Counted from the stretch's first letter, positions 27,250-37,731 are shown. The stretch: 64,000 nucleotides of DNA from Chryseobacterium sediminis (GCF_008386505.1 NZ_VUNZ01000001.1:2473937-2537936); one strand, 5' to 3'. Numbers and translations are program-made. Notes: generated from the sequence alone by a model not told the origin.

Positions 27250-27286
27250 TATAAAAAAAATAAGCCTCCATTTCTGGAGGCTTATT
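27250..27286 (-). terminator. Terminator of the 1476-residue T9SS protein gene
   Basis: A perfect 12-base-pair stem (27259-27270 with 27275-27286) followed on the minus strand by eight T. Confidence 0.87.
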
Positions 27287-27306
27287 CTATTTGAAATTTA
27301 GTTTAT

Positions 27307-30300
27307 TTATTCTTTGATAAATTTCTTCTGAACAGTTTTACCGTTATCATCGATATCAATAACATAAACACCGTTAATCAATCTGCTTACGTTGATCTGG
27401 CTGTTTAATAAGATACCGTCAGCGATTACCTGTCCTGCAGCATTGTAGATCTTATATTTAGCTCTCTTGCTGATATTTTTCACAAACAGGATTGAGCTTA
27501 CCGGGTTAGGATAAATCATGATACCTGTCTGATCAATTGGATTAGCAACAACCGGTTTAGAGATTCTTACGGTGTAATCCTCTACTTCTCCGTTCTTGAA
27601 GCTCGTACAGTTTACAGGAATACCGTCTCTTTCCATTGCTACTCTCATTACTACATATTTGTAATCTGTCATACTTACAAACGCATCTGCAGGAACATTA
27701 AATTTACCTGAGATAGGGCTGTCCGTATTTGGTGGAGAGCTTAATACTCTTTCATTGATATCAAATTCTCCGTTTCTGTTGAAGTCGATCCAAACTGCGA
27801 TTCCTTCGTTATACGTATTTCCTGTCCACTTCTTCTCAATGATGATCTCATTATCTGTTGATCCCTGGATCATTTCGATGAATGTTTTAGGAACTCCTGT
27901 ATAATCTGTATATGTTGATGCTCCTGATTCATTCTCCATTGTTTTCTTACCGGTAGGCTTCACAGTAACTTTAGAAATATGCTCACCCGTAGAACTTCCT
28001 GAATGCATCTGACAGTAAATTACTGTAGGAGTTGTGAAGTAATATGGAGGAGTATAGTTTCCTGGTGTACCGTTACAGATATTCACCACCTGCATTTCAT
28101 ATTTAGTTAATTCTGTAAGACCTGTTAATACGAGGTTATTAACTAATGATGGTACTTCTGTCCAGCTTGGAATACCTACTTTTCTATATCTAAGAACATA
28201 AGTTGCTCCAGGGAAAGGATCCCACTGGATTGCTGCCGATGTAGGAAGCAATTGAGTAATTGTTAATCCTGGAGGCGGAATTTCACATATTCTTTCTGTT
28301 GTAAATACTTTAGGGTTAGAGTATGGATTCAGAGTAGTTTCTCCGTTACACTGATTAGCAATCTGTACTTCATAAGTAGTGAACGGCTCTAATGGAGTTA
28401 CACTACCTAACACATAAGTATTTGCAGGAGCTGCAGGTAAACTAATTAGGTTCCATGTAGTAGTACCTACTTTTCTCCATCTCATTGTATAAGTAGAACT
28501 TGCTGCAAGCGGCGCCCAAGTAATCAATGCTGTTGTTGGAGTAATGTTACCTACCGTCACGTTCGGAGGAGTAGGATCACATCTTGTCGTAAACGTCTTG
28601 ATTGGGGTAGCTGTACCAACAATATCTCCACAAATTGCTGCAACTTCAACTTCATAAGTAGTAGCAGGTGTCAAGTTATTAATTACTAACGGAAGGTTTC
28701 CTAATTGTGCAGAAGCATAAACTTGTGTCCATGTCGTTGTTCCCTGAACTCTATATCTTACTACATAACTTACGCCCGCTCCTGTAATTGTAACAGTAGC
28801 TGTTGTGTGAGTAGTCGTAAATGTAGGTGCGTTTGGAGTTGCATTGCTACAAGGTCTGATTCTTACTCTGTAATCTTCTACTTCTCCATCTACTGCATTC
28901 TGACACATTACAGGAGCACTTGTACGTTTTAGTACAACTCTCATTGTAGTTGTCAACGGACCTGTATAAGATGTTGAAGGAACGGCAAATGTAGCAGTAA
29001 CAGGGGTAGTTGTGTTAGCCGGAGAAATTAAAATTCTCTCAGCATCTGTAAACTGTCCGTTTCTGTCAAAGTCAATCCATGCTGTTACAGCATCGTTTCC
29101 TGTTGCTCCAGTCCATCCTTTCGCTACAGAGATTTTATTATTTTGAGAATCAACATCTAAAGTAATAAGAGTCTCAGGAGTTGTGTAGCTTGTATAATTA
29201 GTCTGTACTGAAGTATTGTTCATTGGAGGAACTCCAAGGTTTGAAGAGGTTACCGTTACATTTGAAATATGGTCATTCGTTCCGGTACCTGTCATCTGAC
29301 AGTAAGACAACGGTGGAGTTGTAAATGTTACTGATGATGAATAAGCTCCTGTAGAACCATTACAAGTTGTAGAAACCTGAACTTCATAATTCGTCTGCTC
29401 TGTAAGACCAGTGATTCCATAGAAGTTTTGACCAGCTGGCACAGTAGCCGTCTGCCAAACTCCACCAGGAGTAGTTCTCCATCTAATATTATAAGTAGCT
29501 CCTACTGTTGCAACCCATGATACTGTTGCAGTAGTTGCACCAATATTGTTTACTGTAATATTTGTTGGAGGAGCTGTTGAACATGGTTGAGAATCTACAA
29601 ATTTCACTGCATAATCCTCTACTTCTCCCTGAGTAAATGTTCCACAAGGGTTAGCATTATCAAAGTATCTCATCACTACACGCATACGGGTAGGAAGAGT
29701 TCCTGTATATACATTTCCACTCGCCACTGTAGGTACTGCAAAAGTTGCTGTTACCGGAGTAGTTGTATTATAGGTTGTATTGAGAATTCTCTCACTTGTT
29801 TCAAACGTTCCGTTTCTGTTAAAATCAACCCAAGCTGAAACTCCATAAGATGTAGGAGAACCTGGCCAGTATTTATTTACAGAAATCTTATTATTCGCAG
29901 AACCTCTTTCAAATATAACTACTCTTGTAGGGTCTGGTGTATAATCTTTATAGTTATCCGATCCTGAATTACTCAACATGATAGGAGTATTCGTAGGAGT
30001 AACAGTTACATTATTGATATATCCGCTTGTAGCAGTATTACTTGTAGGACCTGCCGTACAATAAGTAAGAGCTGGAGTTGTAAAGGTTACTGTCGGAGAG
30101 AATGCACCTGTAGTACCTCCACAAATAGTAGCTACCTGAACATCATATGCAGTCTGCTCTAATAATCCTGTAAGCATTTGGTTACTTACTAAAGGTGTAT
30201 TTACAGCAATCTGCTGCCATGCACCTGAAGGAGAAACTCTGTATCTTACAATATAAGTAGCTCCTGTAGTTGACGTCCAAGTAACGTTAGCTGAAGAAGG

Positions 30301-31737
30301 AGTTACGTTATTTACCTGAATGTTAGCCGGTGGTGCTGTAGTACATGCTGATAAATCTATAAGTTTTACAGCATAATCTTCAGTTTCACCATAAGAATAC
30401 GTTCCACAAGCATTAATAGGACTATATTCATTCATTACAACACGCATTTTGGTAGTCAGGTTTCCGGTATATGCACCACCTGCAGCAGTTGGTATATTGA
30501 ATGTGGCCGTAACCGGCGTTGTTGTATTACTTGGAGAAGTCAAGACTCTTTCAGTAGCTTCAAAAACACCATTACGGTTAAAGTCAATCCAAACTCCTGT
30601 TAAGAAGCTATATTGGTAACCGGGCCATGTTTTTGCTACAGAAACAGTAGCAGTACCACCTCTTACCAAAGTAACTAATCTTGCAGGATCTGTACTATAA
30701 TCTGTATAACCACTTTGATCAGAGTTACTCGTCATTGAAGGAGCCCCTTGCGCGTTAACTGCAACCTGGCTTATATATCCATCAATAAAAGTACTTGTAG
30801 CAGCTGAATTACAGTAAGTAAGTGCCGGAGTTGTAAAGTTTATACTGGAAGAAAATGCTCCCTGAGTACCCCCGCAGACAGTAGCTACCTGAACTTCATA
30901 TTGGGTTTGCTCTGTTAATCCGGTGATAATCTGATTTCCAACCAAAGGAGTTGTCACATTGATTGTTGTCCATGGTCCACCTGATGCAAGTCTGTATCTT
31001 ACAACATACGTAGCACCTGCAGAAAGATACCAGCCTACATTAGCGGATACTGTTGTTATGTTTGAAACTGAAATATTGGTAGGTGGAGCTGTAGAACAAG
31101 CTGGCAGCGGGTGGCTTTCCAACTGTATTCTAGGAATATCCGCAAGTCTGTCTTTTGCTGCAGGAGGTGCTGCAGGATCTGGGTTTGCAGAATCTTCGTA
31201 ATAGATCATCCCTCTGTTTGCTCCTGCATTATACGATCCCCAAGCCGTACCTGGCGAAGATGCATAACCTGGAGTTTTTTCATTTACAGCAACCACAAGG
31301 TTGTCTGTCCCGTTCCATAAAAATGGAGTAGCCAACTGAAGAGTTACCCAGTTTCCATTTGTTAAGGTTGGTAAATCTCCGGCATACACCTGAGTCAGGG
31401 AACTTAAAGGGACCCAGTTTGTATTGGAGGCAAAGTTATTCTGGGTTGTGTTCCCCATGTATACCACCCAATCCTTATATACAGCCTGAGAGGTTGCAAC
31501 GGTGGTGGAATAAAACTTTATAGCCGTGATATAGTTCGACGTACCAATAGCAGTCGTAAGTTCCGCAGCAGTATAAATCTGCTGGGAATAACTATACCCA
31601 TAATAGGAACGTATGGGGAGATACACTGAGGTACCCGTTCCTGTCCCGATCTGGCCTGCCTGAGCTGAGACTTTGGATACAAAGCCTGTACAGATCAAAC
31701 AGAGAAACAGAATTAAAGAGGTAAAGAATTTCTTCAT
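27307..31737 (-). CDS. Large T9SS-secreted modular protein with alternating fibronectin III and GEVED domains
   Basis: Secreted protein of 1476 residues. After a signal peptide (cleavage near residue 25, VSAQ) and an N-terminal beta domain (about 26-212) there are three FN3-GEVED units, with the GEVED ends near residues 454, 709 and 955. Two more FN3 repeats follow (about 965-1155), then a final FN3-GEVED unit ending near 1389 and a T9SS type A sorting domain (YPNPV, final KKFIKE). Each GEVED unit keeps WIDFNRNGxF or WIDFDRNGQF, a calcium-binding-like loop. No enzyme domain seen. It is flanked by two other T9SS genes on the same strand, but terminators separate them. Confidence 0.92.
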   Translation of the reverse strand: MKKFFTSLILFLCLICTGFVSKVSAQAGQIGTGTGTSVYLPIRSYYGYSYSQQIYTAAELTTAIGTSNYITAIKFYSTTVATSQAVYKDWVVYMGNTTQNNFASNTNWVPLSSLTQVYAGDLPTLTNGNWVTLQLATPFLWNGTDNLVVAVNEKTPGYASSPGTAWGSYNAGANRGMIYYEDSANPDPAAPPAAKDRLADIPRIQLESHPLPACSTAPPTNISVSNITTVSANVGWYLSAGATYVVRYRLASGGPWTTINVTTPLVGNQIITGLTEQTQYEVQVATVCGGTQGAFSSSINFTTPALTYCNSAATSTFIDGYISQVAVNAQGAPSMTSNSDQSGYTDYSTDPARLVTLVRGGTATVSVAKTWPGYQYSFLTGVWIDFNRNGVFEATERVLTSPSNTTTPVTATFNIPTAAGGAYTGNLTTKMRVVMNEYSPINACGTYSYGETEDYAVKLIDLSACTTAPPANIQVNNVTPSSANVTWTSTTGATYIVRYRVSPSGAWQQIAVNTPLVSNQMLTGLLEQTAYDVQVATICGGTTGAFSPTVTFTTPALTYCTAGPTSNTATSGYINNVTVTPTNTPIMLSNSGSDNYKDYTPDPTRVVIFERGSANNKISVNKYWPGSPTSYGVSAWVDFNRNGTFETSERILNTTYNTTTPVTATFAVPTVASGNVYTGTLPTRMRVVMRYFDNANPCGTFTQGEVEDYAVKFVDSQPCSTAPPTNITVNNIGATTATVSWVATVGATYNIRWRTTPGGVWQTATVPAGQNFYGITGLTEQTNYEVQVSTTCNGSTGAYSSSVTFTTPPLSYCQMTGTGTNDHISNVTVTSSNLGVPPMNNTSVQTNYTSYTTPETLITLDVDSQNNKISVAKGWTGATGNDAVTAWIDFDRNGQFTDAERILISPANTTTPVTATFAVPSTSYTGPLTTTMRVVLKRTSAPVMCQNAVDGEVEDYRVRIRPCSNATPNAPTFTTTHTTATVTITGAGVSYVVRYRVQGTTTWTQVYASAQLGNLPLVINNLTPATTYEVEVAAICGDIVGTATPIKTFTTRCDPTPPNVTVGNITPTTALITWAPLAASSTYTMRWRKVGTTTWNLISLPAAPANTYVLGSVTPLEPFTTYEVQIANQCNGETTLNPYSNPKVFTTERICEIPPPGLTITQLLPTSAAIQWDPFPGATYVLRYRKVGIPSWTEVPSLVNNLVLTGLTELTKYEMQVVNICNGTPGNYTPPYYFTTPTVIYCQMHSGSSTGEHISKVTVKPTGKKTMENESGASTYTDYTGVPKTFIEMIQGSTDNEIIIEKKWTGNTYNEGIAVWIDFNRNGEFDINERVLSSPPNTDSPISGKFNVPADAFVSMTDYKYVVMRVAMERDGIPVNCTSFKNGEVEDYTVRISKPVVANPIDQTGIMIYPNPVSSILFVKNISKRAKYKIYNAAGQVIADGILLNSQINVSRLINGVYVIDIDDNGKTVQKKFIKE

Positions 31738-31857
31738 AATGTTTTCATTATAATATTAATCATACAAATCTAATCATTTTTTATTATTAATTTATAGGTG
31801 CATTTAGGTTTTTTTTGTAAAAATATAACAATATCTCTACTTATGCTTTTAATAAAG

Positions 31858-31883
31858 AAATCCCCGGGAAAGCCCGGGGATTT
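31858..31883 (-). terminator. Terminator of the reprolysin-like protease gene
   Basis: A perfect 11-base-pair GC-rich stem (31858-31868 with 31873-31883) with loop AAAG. On the minus strand it ends in TTT and then TTTATT. Confidence 0.85.
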
Positions 31884-31904
31884 ACTAATATTTAAAAGTT
31901 AACT

Positions 31905-34900
31905 TTATTTTTTAATGAATTTGGATTTGAATTGCTCAATTCCTTTATCATCTATTGTAATAACATAACCACCTTTAACTAAAGTTGAAACATTCACTTT
32001 TCCATTATTGATATTTCCTCTATCTACTAATTGTCCAGCAGCACTATATATTTTATAAGTAGCTTTATCTGAAACTTTAGTAACATTTAGAATATCACTT
32101 ACCGGGTTTGGATAAATCTGAATACCGTTATTTTTAACAGCTGTTTCAGAAGTAGCAAGGTTACTAGTAATTACTACGTTATAGTCTTCAACTTCACCAT
32201 CGAAAAGTTCTCCACATATATAATCTGTAGGTAATGATAAACCAATGTTACCACCACCAGTTCCAGCACCTACATAGAATGCTACAACCCTCATTCTTAA
32301 TGGCTGTCCTTCTACTGCATTACCTGGAATTGTAACCGTTCCATTCACTACAGTTGATGGCTGCGTTAATGTTACAGGATAATTCAATACTCTTTCTGAA
32401 TCACTGAAAACACCATCCTTGTTAAAGTCGATAAATGCAGCTACCGTATCATAATCCGCACCACCAGAGTTCCCCACAGTAACAGAAATAGGATAAGAAG
32501 TTCCTTTTACCAAGTTGGCCTGAAGTGCTGTATTTGTTGTATAGTTTGTATATGTGCTATTTGCTGAAGTGTTATTTACATTCGCAAGTGTCACATTGGC
32601 AATATACTCATAGTCTGCACTAGTTGAAGCAGATGCACAATATTCAAGTGCAGGAGTACTGAAGTTTAGAGAAGCTGAATATGTACCTACCGTAGTACCA
32701 CAAACTAATGCAACCTGAATTTCATATGTTGTACCATCAATTAAATTACTTAAGTTGATTGAAGGAACTGTAGTATCAGCTTCAGTCCATACTGTTGTAC
32801 CTACCTTTCTGTAACGTACTTTATAAGTTGCTCCAGTATAAGACATCCAAGATGCGGTAGCCGAAGATACTGTAATATTGCTCACCACTACATTCGTTGG
32901 AGCAGCACTGCTACATGAAGATAGAGGTGCAATACTAACAGGCCCTACTGCGTAGAAAATGTTACCAATTGAAGAAATTCTTACTTTAATAGTCTGACCA
33001 TTCAATGAAGAAGGGAATGTAAAGTTTTCAGAACCATCATTAGGTGTTGAAGCAGATAATACAGTCCAAGTTGTTCCGTTATCTGTAGTATAATCAATTT
33101 TTACATTAGCTACATTATAAGGAGCAGCATTTGTATTGGCAACAATCCATTGAACTGGAGTTGGAGTATTCACATCAGCATATTGGTTAGCTACTCTGAA
33201 AGGTCCGTTATCTCCTACAACAACCGTCTGAACTTTAAAAGCTGACTGCTGTTGAGATACATTAGGGTTATTATCTCTAACAGTTAATGCAAAGTTTGTT
33301 GTTCTTGCTACAGTTGATACCGCTTCCCAAGTATTGTTTGCATTATTCAATACTCCATTCATTACAGATGTAAATTTAGGGAAGTATCTTACTGGATTCG
33401 TAGTTGGAACAGCAGATCTGAACGAAGCTCCTGACATTGTATTTCCTAAGTTAAACTTATTAATAGAAACTGATGCATCATCAACTTCTTCCCAAGAATA
33501 AGTCATTGGATCATTTTCAGGATCTGTAGCACCACCTGTTAAAACAAAAGCAGTACCCTTAGGTATATTATATGTTGGTAAATCTGTAACTACCGGTGGA
33601 TTATTGGTAATTGTAGTTTCTACGTCACACGTTTTTGCAATTAAGTTAGCCTGAACCTGACCGATACTTGCTTTATGGAAATAAGGATCAGAATTAGGCT
33701 GAACATCCGTATTAGGTCCAGTAATACCTGCATATCCCATAATAGTAGTTCCTGAACCAGGTTCCATATTTACACCACTTCCTTCAATATTATGAGAGAA
33801 AGTATGGTTAGCTCCTAACTGGTGCCCCATTTCATGAGCAACATAGTCGATATCAAAGCTATCTCCTGATGGAATACCATTTGCCGGAGAAGTAAATCCT
33901 GAACCTTTTCCTTTAGGAACTGCAGTGGTAGGATTGATACATACACATCCGATACATCCTGCATTTCCTCCACCTCCTGATTTACCGAACAAGTGTCCGA
34001 TATCATAGTTGGCATCTCCTACATTGGCTGTCAAAGCACCCTGTAGCTGTGTATTCCATGCTCCTCCCGCTCCTGTTGAAGCAGCAGAATATGGATCTGT
34101 AGCCGGGTCAATATAAATTACACCGGGGAAGTTCTGTAAATTCAAATGCAAAGCAAAATCTTTCTCAAAAACTCCGTTTACTCTTGTTAGAGTGTTGTTG
34201 ATCGCAACAAGAGCAGGCGCTCTTTTTTGGTCATCTGTAGCTGTAGCAGGTACACCAGCCAGTCCCATAAAGTACTGAGTATACTCACCTGTAACTGACA
34301 TTGCCAATCTCATTGTTCTGAATTTTTTATCAGAACTCTTGTTGAAGGTTGTTGGCTGATTTGAGAATGACTGCCCATTTTTTAATAAGGCATCTATTTC
34401 CTTTTTAGCAGCAGGAGATTCTTCTGTAGAACATAAGAATCCACTTTTATCCTTTTTAGTTTTAGGATGAACGGCATAAACTGTTTTATCTGCAGAAGCC
34501 GGATCAATAAACTCATAGTTACCTCCATGAATGATCATCGACTGAAAATCATTAGGAGCAATACTAAATCTTAAATACTTGGTAGGGTCCTCTACACTTG
34601 TTCCAACATAAGATCCTAATTCATACTTGTCTGCCAGTTCCTTTACAACTACTGGAAAACTGTATACATTAAATCTTTCAATCTTCCCGCTCATAGTGGG
34701 AAGAGAAATCACTACAGGAGTGGCATTTGTACCCATTTCCTGTGCATTCTTTAGCTGAGATCTCAGTAAGTTCAGGTCTAATTTATAGTACCCGTTACCT
34801 CTTACATTAGATTGATCTACTCTAAATCCTGTACTTCTTTTGTTATCATCTACTTTTTTAAAAGAAGTTGGTGTCCATTGACCGAACACTGCCCCTCCTA

Positions 34901-34937
34901 TAAAAGTAAACATTAAAGCAGTAAATACTCTTTTCAT
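31905..34937 (-). CDS. Reprolysin-like zinc metallopeptidase with T9SS sorting domain
   Basis: Secreted protease of 1010 residues. It has a signal peptide (cleaved near VFGQ), a prodomain (about 20-200), and a metzincin catalytic domain with the zinc site HEMGHQLGANH (HExxHxxGxxH, about 366-376) and Met-turn TIMGYAG (near 399). Then follow a beta-rich region, a fibronectin type III domain (about 671-765), a GEVED domain (about 766-925) and a T9SS sorting domain (IYPNPVSDIL onward). A CxGCxC cluster (GCIGCVC, near 328) may form disulfides. It probably digests extracellular proteins. It does not share the highly similar 3' end found in its two neighbours. Confidence 0.94.
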   Translation of the reverse strand: MKRVFTALMFTFIGGAVFGQWTPTSFKKVDDNKRSTGFRVDQSNVRGNGYYKLDLNLLRSQLKNAQEMGTNATPVVISLPTMSGKIERFNVYSFPVVVKELADKYELGSYVGTSVEDPTKYLRFSIAPNDFQSMIIHGGNYEFIDPASADKTVYAVHPKTKKDKSGFLCSTEESPAAKKEIDALLKNGQSFSNQPTTFNKSSDKKFRTMRLAMSVTGEYTQYFMGLAGVPATATDDQKRAPALVAINNTLTRVNGVFEKDFALHLNLQNFPGVIYIDPATDPYSAASTGAGGAWNTQLQGALTANVGDANYDIGHLFGKSGGGGNAGCIGCVCINPTTAVPKGKGSGFTSPANGIPSGDSFDIDYVAHEMGHQLGANHTFSHNIEGSGVNMEPGSGTTIMGYAGITGPNTDVQPNSDPYFHKASIGQVQANLIAKTCDVETTITNNPPVVTDLPTYNIPKGTAFVLTGGATDPENDPMTYSWEEVDDASVSINKFNLGNTMSGASFRSAVPTTNPVRYFPKFTSVMNGVLNNANNTWEAVSTVARTTNFALTVRDNNPNVSQQQSAFKVQTVVVGDNGPFRVANQYADVNTPTPVQWIVANTNAAPYNVANVKIDYTTDNGTTWTVLSASTPNDGSENFTFPSSLNGQTIKVRISSIGNIFYAVGPVSIAPLSSCSSAAPTNVVVSNITVSSATASWMSYTGATYKVRYRKVGTTVWTEADTTVPSINLSNLIDGTTYEIQVALVCGTTVGTYSASLNFSTPALEYCASASTSADYEYIANVTLANVNNTSANSTYTNYTTNTALQANLVKGTSYPISVTVGNSGGADYDTVAAFIDFNKDGVFSDSERVLNYPVTLTQPSTVVNGTVTIPGNAVEGQPLRMRVVAFYVGAGTGGGNIGLSLPTDYICGELFDGEVEDYNVVITSNLATSETAVKNNGIQIYPNPVSDILNVTKVSDKATYKIYSAAGQLVDRGNINNGKVNVSTLVKGGYVITIDDKGIEQFKSKFIKK

Positions 34938-35049
34938 AAATTAAAACACAATTATAATTTCCGCCAAATATAGCCATTTTATAACTCAAACGAATAAAAT
35001 AAGTTTATATTTTTTAATATTACATATTTAATAAGCCTATTCATTAAAA

Positions 35050-35087
35050 AAAACACAAACTTTAGAGTGATCTAAAGTTTGTGTTTT
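35050..35087 (-). terminator. Terminator after the DUF6048 gene
   Basis: A perfect 17-base-pair stem (35050-35066 with 35071-35087) and four-base loop. On the minus strand it is followed by T-rich sequence. It ends the rlmD-DUF6452-DUF6048 transcript and precedes the protease promoter. Confidence 0.87.
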
Positions 35088-35117
35088 ATCTATGTTAAAA
35101 GTTAAGTATTAGTGTTT

Positions 35118-35783
35118 CTAAAACTTATAAGCAATATTCCATGCAAATCCCATATTGAACTTTGACGAACTTCTTCCAAAGCCAGGAACGATCATTGGAG
35201 AAATATTTTCCTGCTTGGAAGTATATACCATATATCTTGGCTGAAGATTCACATCGATATAGAAGTTAGAATTAAACAATTGCACTCTACCTCCTAATGT
35301 ACCTTCCAGCCAAAAAGATGATTGCGATGAGGAAGGAAAGGCTTCAGAAGAGTTACTTCCTCCAAATCCACGAACAGGAATTGCCATATATTCCTGATTA
35401 TAAAATGATCCGGCAACTTTTCCTCCGGCATAAAATCCGTTGAACTCGTTCTCTGCATCTTTTGCAAGCATATAAAATGCACCCAACTTCACGAAAGGAC
35501 CGCTTGCTTTTGCATCATAACCATTTTTCTGATACACATTCTTTTCAAAACCTGCCTCTGCAACAGCATGGAGATTCCCTCTGACTTTTGAAGAAATAAA
35601 TCCCTGATACAGTTTTCTGTCAGAAAAAAAACCTACTCCTGTATTAAGTACATCAAGGCCAACCATAAAATTGGGTTCATACTTTTCGTGAACCTTTTTC
35701 TCCGCTTCCTTTTTCTTGTCCTGTGCCCAGCTTATTATCCCCAATAAACTAAAAAAGAAGGTAAAGATTAGTCTTGTCTTCAT
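35118..35783 (-). CDS. DUF6048 family outer-membrane-like protein
   Basis: A 221-residue exported protein with signal peptide MKTRLIFTFFFSLLGIISWAQ. The mature part alternates hydrophobic and polar residues and ends in F (NIAYKF), as in outer-membrane beta-barrels. Function unknown. It overlaps the preceding DUF6452 gene by 35 bases. From memory, this pair behind rlmD recurs in Flavobacteriia, so the two gene products may work together in the envelope; that last step is inference. Confidence 0.8.
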   Translation of the reverse strand: MKTRLIFTFFFSLLGIISWAQDKKKEAEKKVHEKYEPNFMVGLDVLNTGVGFFSDRKLYQGFISSKVRGNLHAVAEAGFEKNVYQKNGYDAKASGPFVKLGAFYMLAKDAENEFNGFYAGGKVAGSFYNQEYMAIPVRGFGGSNSSEAFPSSSQSSFWLEGTLGGRVQLFNSNFYIDVNLQPRYMVYTSKQENISPMIVPGFGRSSSKFNMGFAWNIAYKF

Positions 35784-36225
35784 TCTCTATTTGATTTTGT
35801 CCGGCTTCCAGTTTCTGAACAGGATTCGGAGTTACTAATTCTGAACTTAAATTCTCGTAAGACTTTTTGATTCCACATCCCGGAGATACATAGGTAGACT
35901 TCGTACCATAGCTGATTCTTACATGAGACTCAGGACCTTTGAATCTGGTTCTGAAATAAACATCTGTATAGGGTGATTGGTCCACGCGTAAAGGAATCAA
36001 CCGGGAATCAATATTGGCAAGTTTTCCCAGATCTACTTTTCCTGCTCCGTAATCTACTGCAACATACAATGTATCTATGGTGGTATCTTTTCCATTTGCA
36101 AGTGTTCTGAAACCTACCTTCATTCTGGGAGTTCCTTCTCCACTTTCACAGATATCATCATCGCCTCCACAGGAAAAAAGCATTCCTAAAAAGCAGATCG
36201 CTATGAGAAATTTAAAGTACTTCAT
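35749..36225 (-). CDS. DUF6452 family lipoprotein
   Basis: A 158-residue lipoprotein (MKYFKFLIAICFLGMLFSC, acylated Cys at residue 19). The start of the mature part, GGDDDICESGEGTPRMKVGF, fits the DUF6452 pattern with a cysteine pair (the second near residue 117, PGCGI). No known function. It begins 31 bases after rlmD ends and its last 35 bases overlap the next gene, so the three form one operon. Confidence 0.8.
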   Translation of the reverse strand: MKYFKFLIAICFLGMLFSCGGDDDICESGEGTPRMKVGFRTLANGKDTTIDTLYVAVDYGAGKVDLGKLANIDSRLIPLRVDQSPYTDVYFRTRFKGPESHVRISYGTKSTYVSPGCGIKKSYENLSSELVTPNPVQKLEAGQNQIENEDKTNLYLLF

Positions 36226-36256
36226 ATTAAGATTTGAAATTCAAATTTAAATAAAA

Positions 36257-37669
36257 TTATTTTTTAATCAACAACGCGATGTTCTCAACATGGTGTGTTT
36301 GCGGGAACATATCTACCGGCAATATTTTCACTAAAGTATAATGTTCTTTCATTAAGGCAAGGTCTCTGGCCTGTGTCGCTGAATTACAACTTACATAAAC
36401 TACTTTTTCAGGTGAAAGTTTTAAGATCTGTTCTACTACTTTCTGGTGCATTCCGTCTCTTGGCGGGTCTGTAATTAATACATCTGCTTTCGGATGCGTA
36501 GCCATAAATTCGTCATTGAAAATATCCTTCATGTCTCCACAATAGAAAGTACAGTTGGTAAGACCATTCAACGCTGCGTGTTCTATAGCTGCGTCTATAG
36601 CTTCCTGCACAGATTCTATTCCAATTACCTGCTTTGCATTTCTCGCTACATACTGTGCAATTGTTCCTGTTCCTGTATAAAGGTCATATACCACTTCATC
36701 TCCTTTCAGATCTGCGAACTCCAGTGTCTTTCTGTACAATTCCAAGGCCTGTTTGTAGTTGGTCTGGAAGAATGATTTCGGACCTATCTTAAACTGCAGT
36801 CCGTCCATTTCTTCCATAAGGTAACCTTCTCCAAAATATACATTGATATTTAAATCATAAATGGAGTCATTCTGCTTAGGATTAATAGCATAAACTAATG
36901 TTTTAATCTGCGGGAATTTTTCTAATAAGAATTCAAAAAGCTTTTCTCTGTTTTCTTTTTCTTCTCTGTAAAGCTGGAAAAGAACCATCCATTCTCCTTT
37001 GGAGTTTTGTCTCATCATTAGGGTTCTTAAGAAACCTTCCTGATTTCTTACATCAAAGAAGTCCAGACCCGTATTGACACTGTATTCTTTCACAGCGAGT
37101 CTGATTGCATTGGAAGGATCTTCCTGAAGGAAACATTCTTTCAAGTCAAGAATTTTGCTCCACATCCCCGGAATATGGAAACCTAAAGCATCTTTACTTC
37201 CGAAGTTCTCTTCTGAACTAATTTCGTATTGAGTAAGCCATCTTGCATTGGAGAAAGAAAACTCCATTTTATTTCTATAAAAATACTGTTCTTCAGCTCC
37301 CAGAATTGATACCGTCTCAAAGTCATCAATTCCTCCGATTCTTTTAATATTGTTATATACTTCTTCTTGTTTGAAATCAAGCTGTTTTTCGTAACTCATA
37401 TTCTGCCATTTGCATCCTCCACAAGTTCCGAAGTGAATACATTTAGGATCAACTCTGTAAGGTGATTTTTCAAGAACTTCAACTGCTTCGCCTTCATAAT
37501 ATTTTGACTTTGCTTTCTTCACCCTTACATTCACAATATCTCCCGGAATTGCTCCTGAAACCATCACAGCTTTTCCTTCTTCTGTTCTTCCTATTGCCAC
37601 GCCTTTTGCTCCGGCAGTCAATAACTTTATATTTTCAAGAATTAAATCTCTTTTTTTCTTCCTACTCAT
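36257..37669 (-). CDS. rlmD: 23S rRNA (uracil-1939-C5)-methyltransferase
   Basis: SAM-dependent RNA methyltransferase of the RlmD/RumA family, 470 residues. An N-terminal TRAM domain (about 8-70) is followed by an iron-sulfur cluster motif CxxxxxCxxC (CIHFGTCGGC, near 77-86). The SAM-binding region has DLYTGTGTIAQYVA. The catalytic Cys is in VVYVSCNSATQARD near 430. RlmCD-type paralogues are possible, but this is the usual RlmD-like gene of the phylum. It is the first gene of an operon with two envelope proteins. Confidence 0.94.
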   Translation of the reverse strand: MSRKKKRDLILENIKLLTAGAKGVAIGRTEEGKAVMVSGAIPGDIVNVRVKKAKSKYYEGEAVEVLEKSPYRVDPKCIHFGTCGGCKWQNMSYEKQLDFKQEEVYNNIKRIGGIDDFETVSILGAEEQYFYRNKMEFSFSNARWLTQYEISSEENFGSKDALGFHIPGMWSKILDLKECFLQEDPSNAIRLAVKEYSVNTGLDFFDVRNQEGFLRTLMMRQNSKGEWMVLFQLYREEKENREKLFEFLLEKFPQIKTLVYAINPKQNDSIYDLNINVYFGEGYLMEEMDGLQFKIGPKSFFQTNYKQALELYRKTLEFADLKGDEVVYDLYTGTGTIAQYVARNAKQVIGIESVQEAIDAAIEHAALNGLTNCTFYCGDMKDIFNDEFMATHPKADVLITDPPRDGMHQKVVEQILKLSPEKVVYVSCNSATQARDLALMKEHYTLVKILPVDMFPQTHHVENIALLIKK

Positions 37670-37731
37670 TCTAAAATTTTCTATTTTCTAATTGAAACTT
37701 TACGTTCCAGTTTGCAAAAATACAATAAAAA

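Noticed and set aside
27307..31737. Regular repeats suggesting a CRISPR-like array
   Set aside because: The repeats are diverged, hundreds of bases long and in frame; they encode FN3 and GEVED domains.
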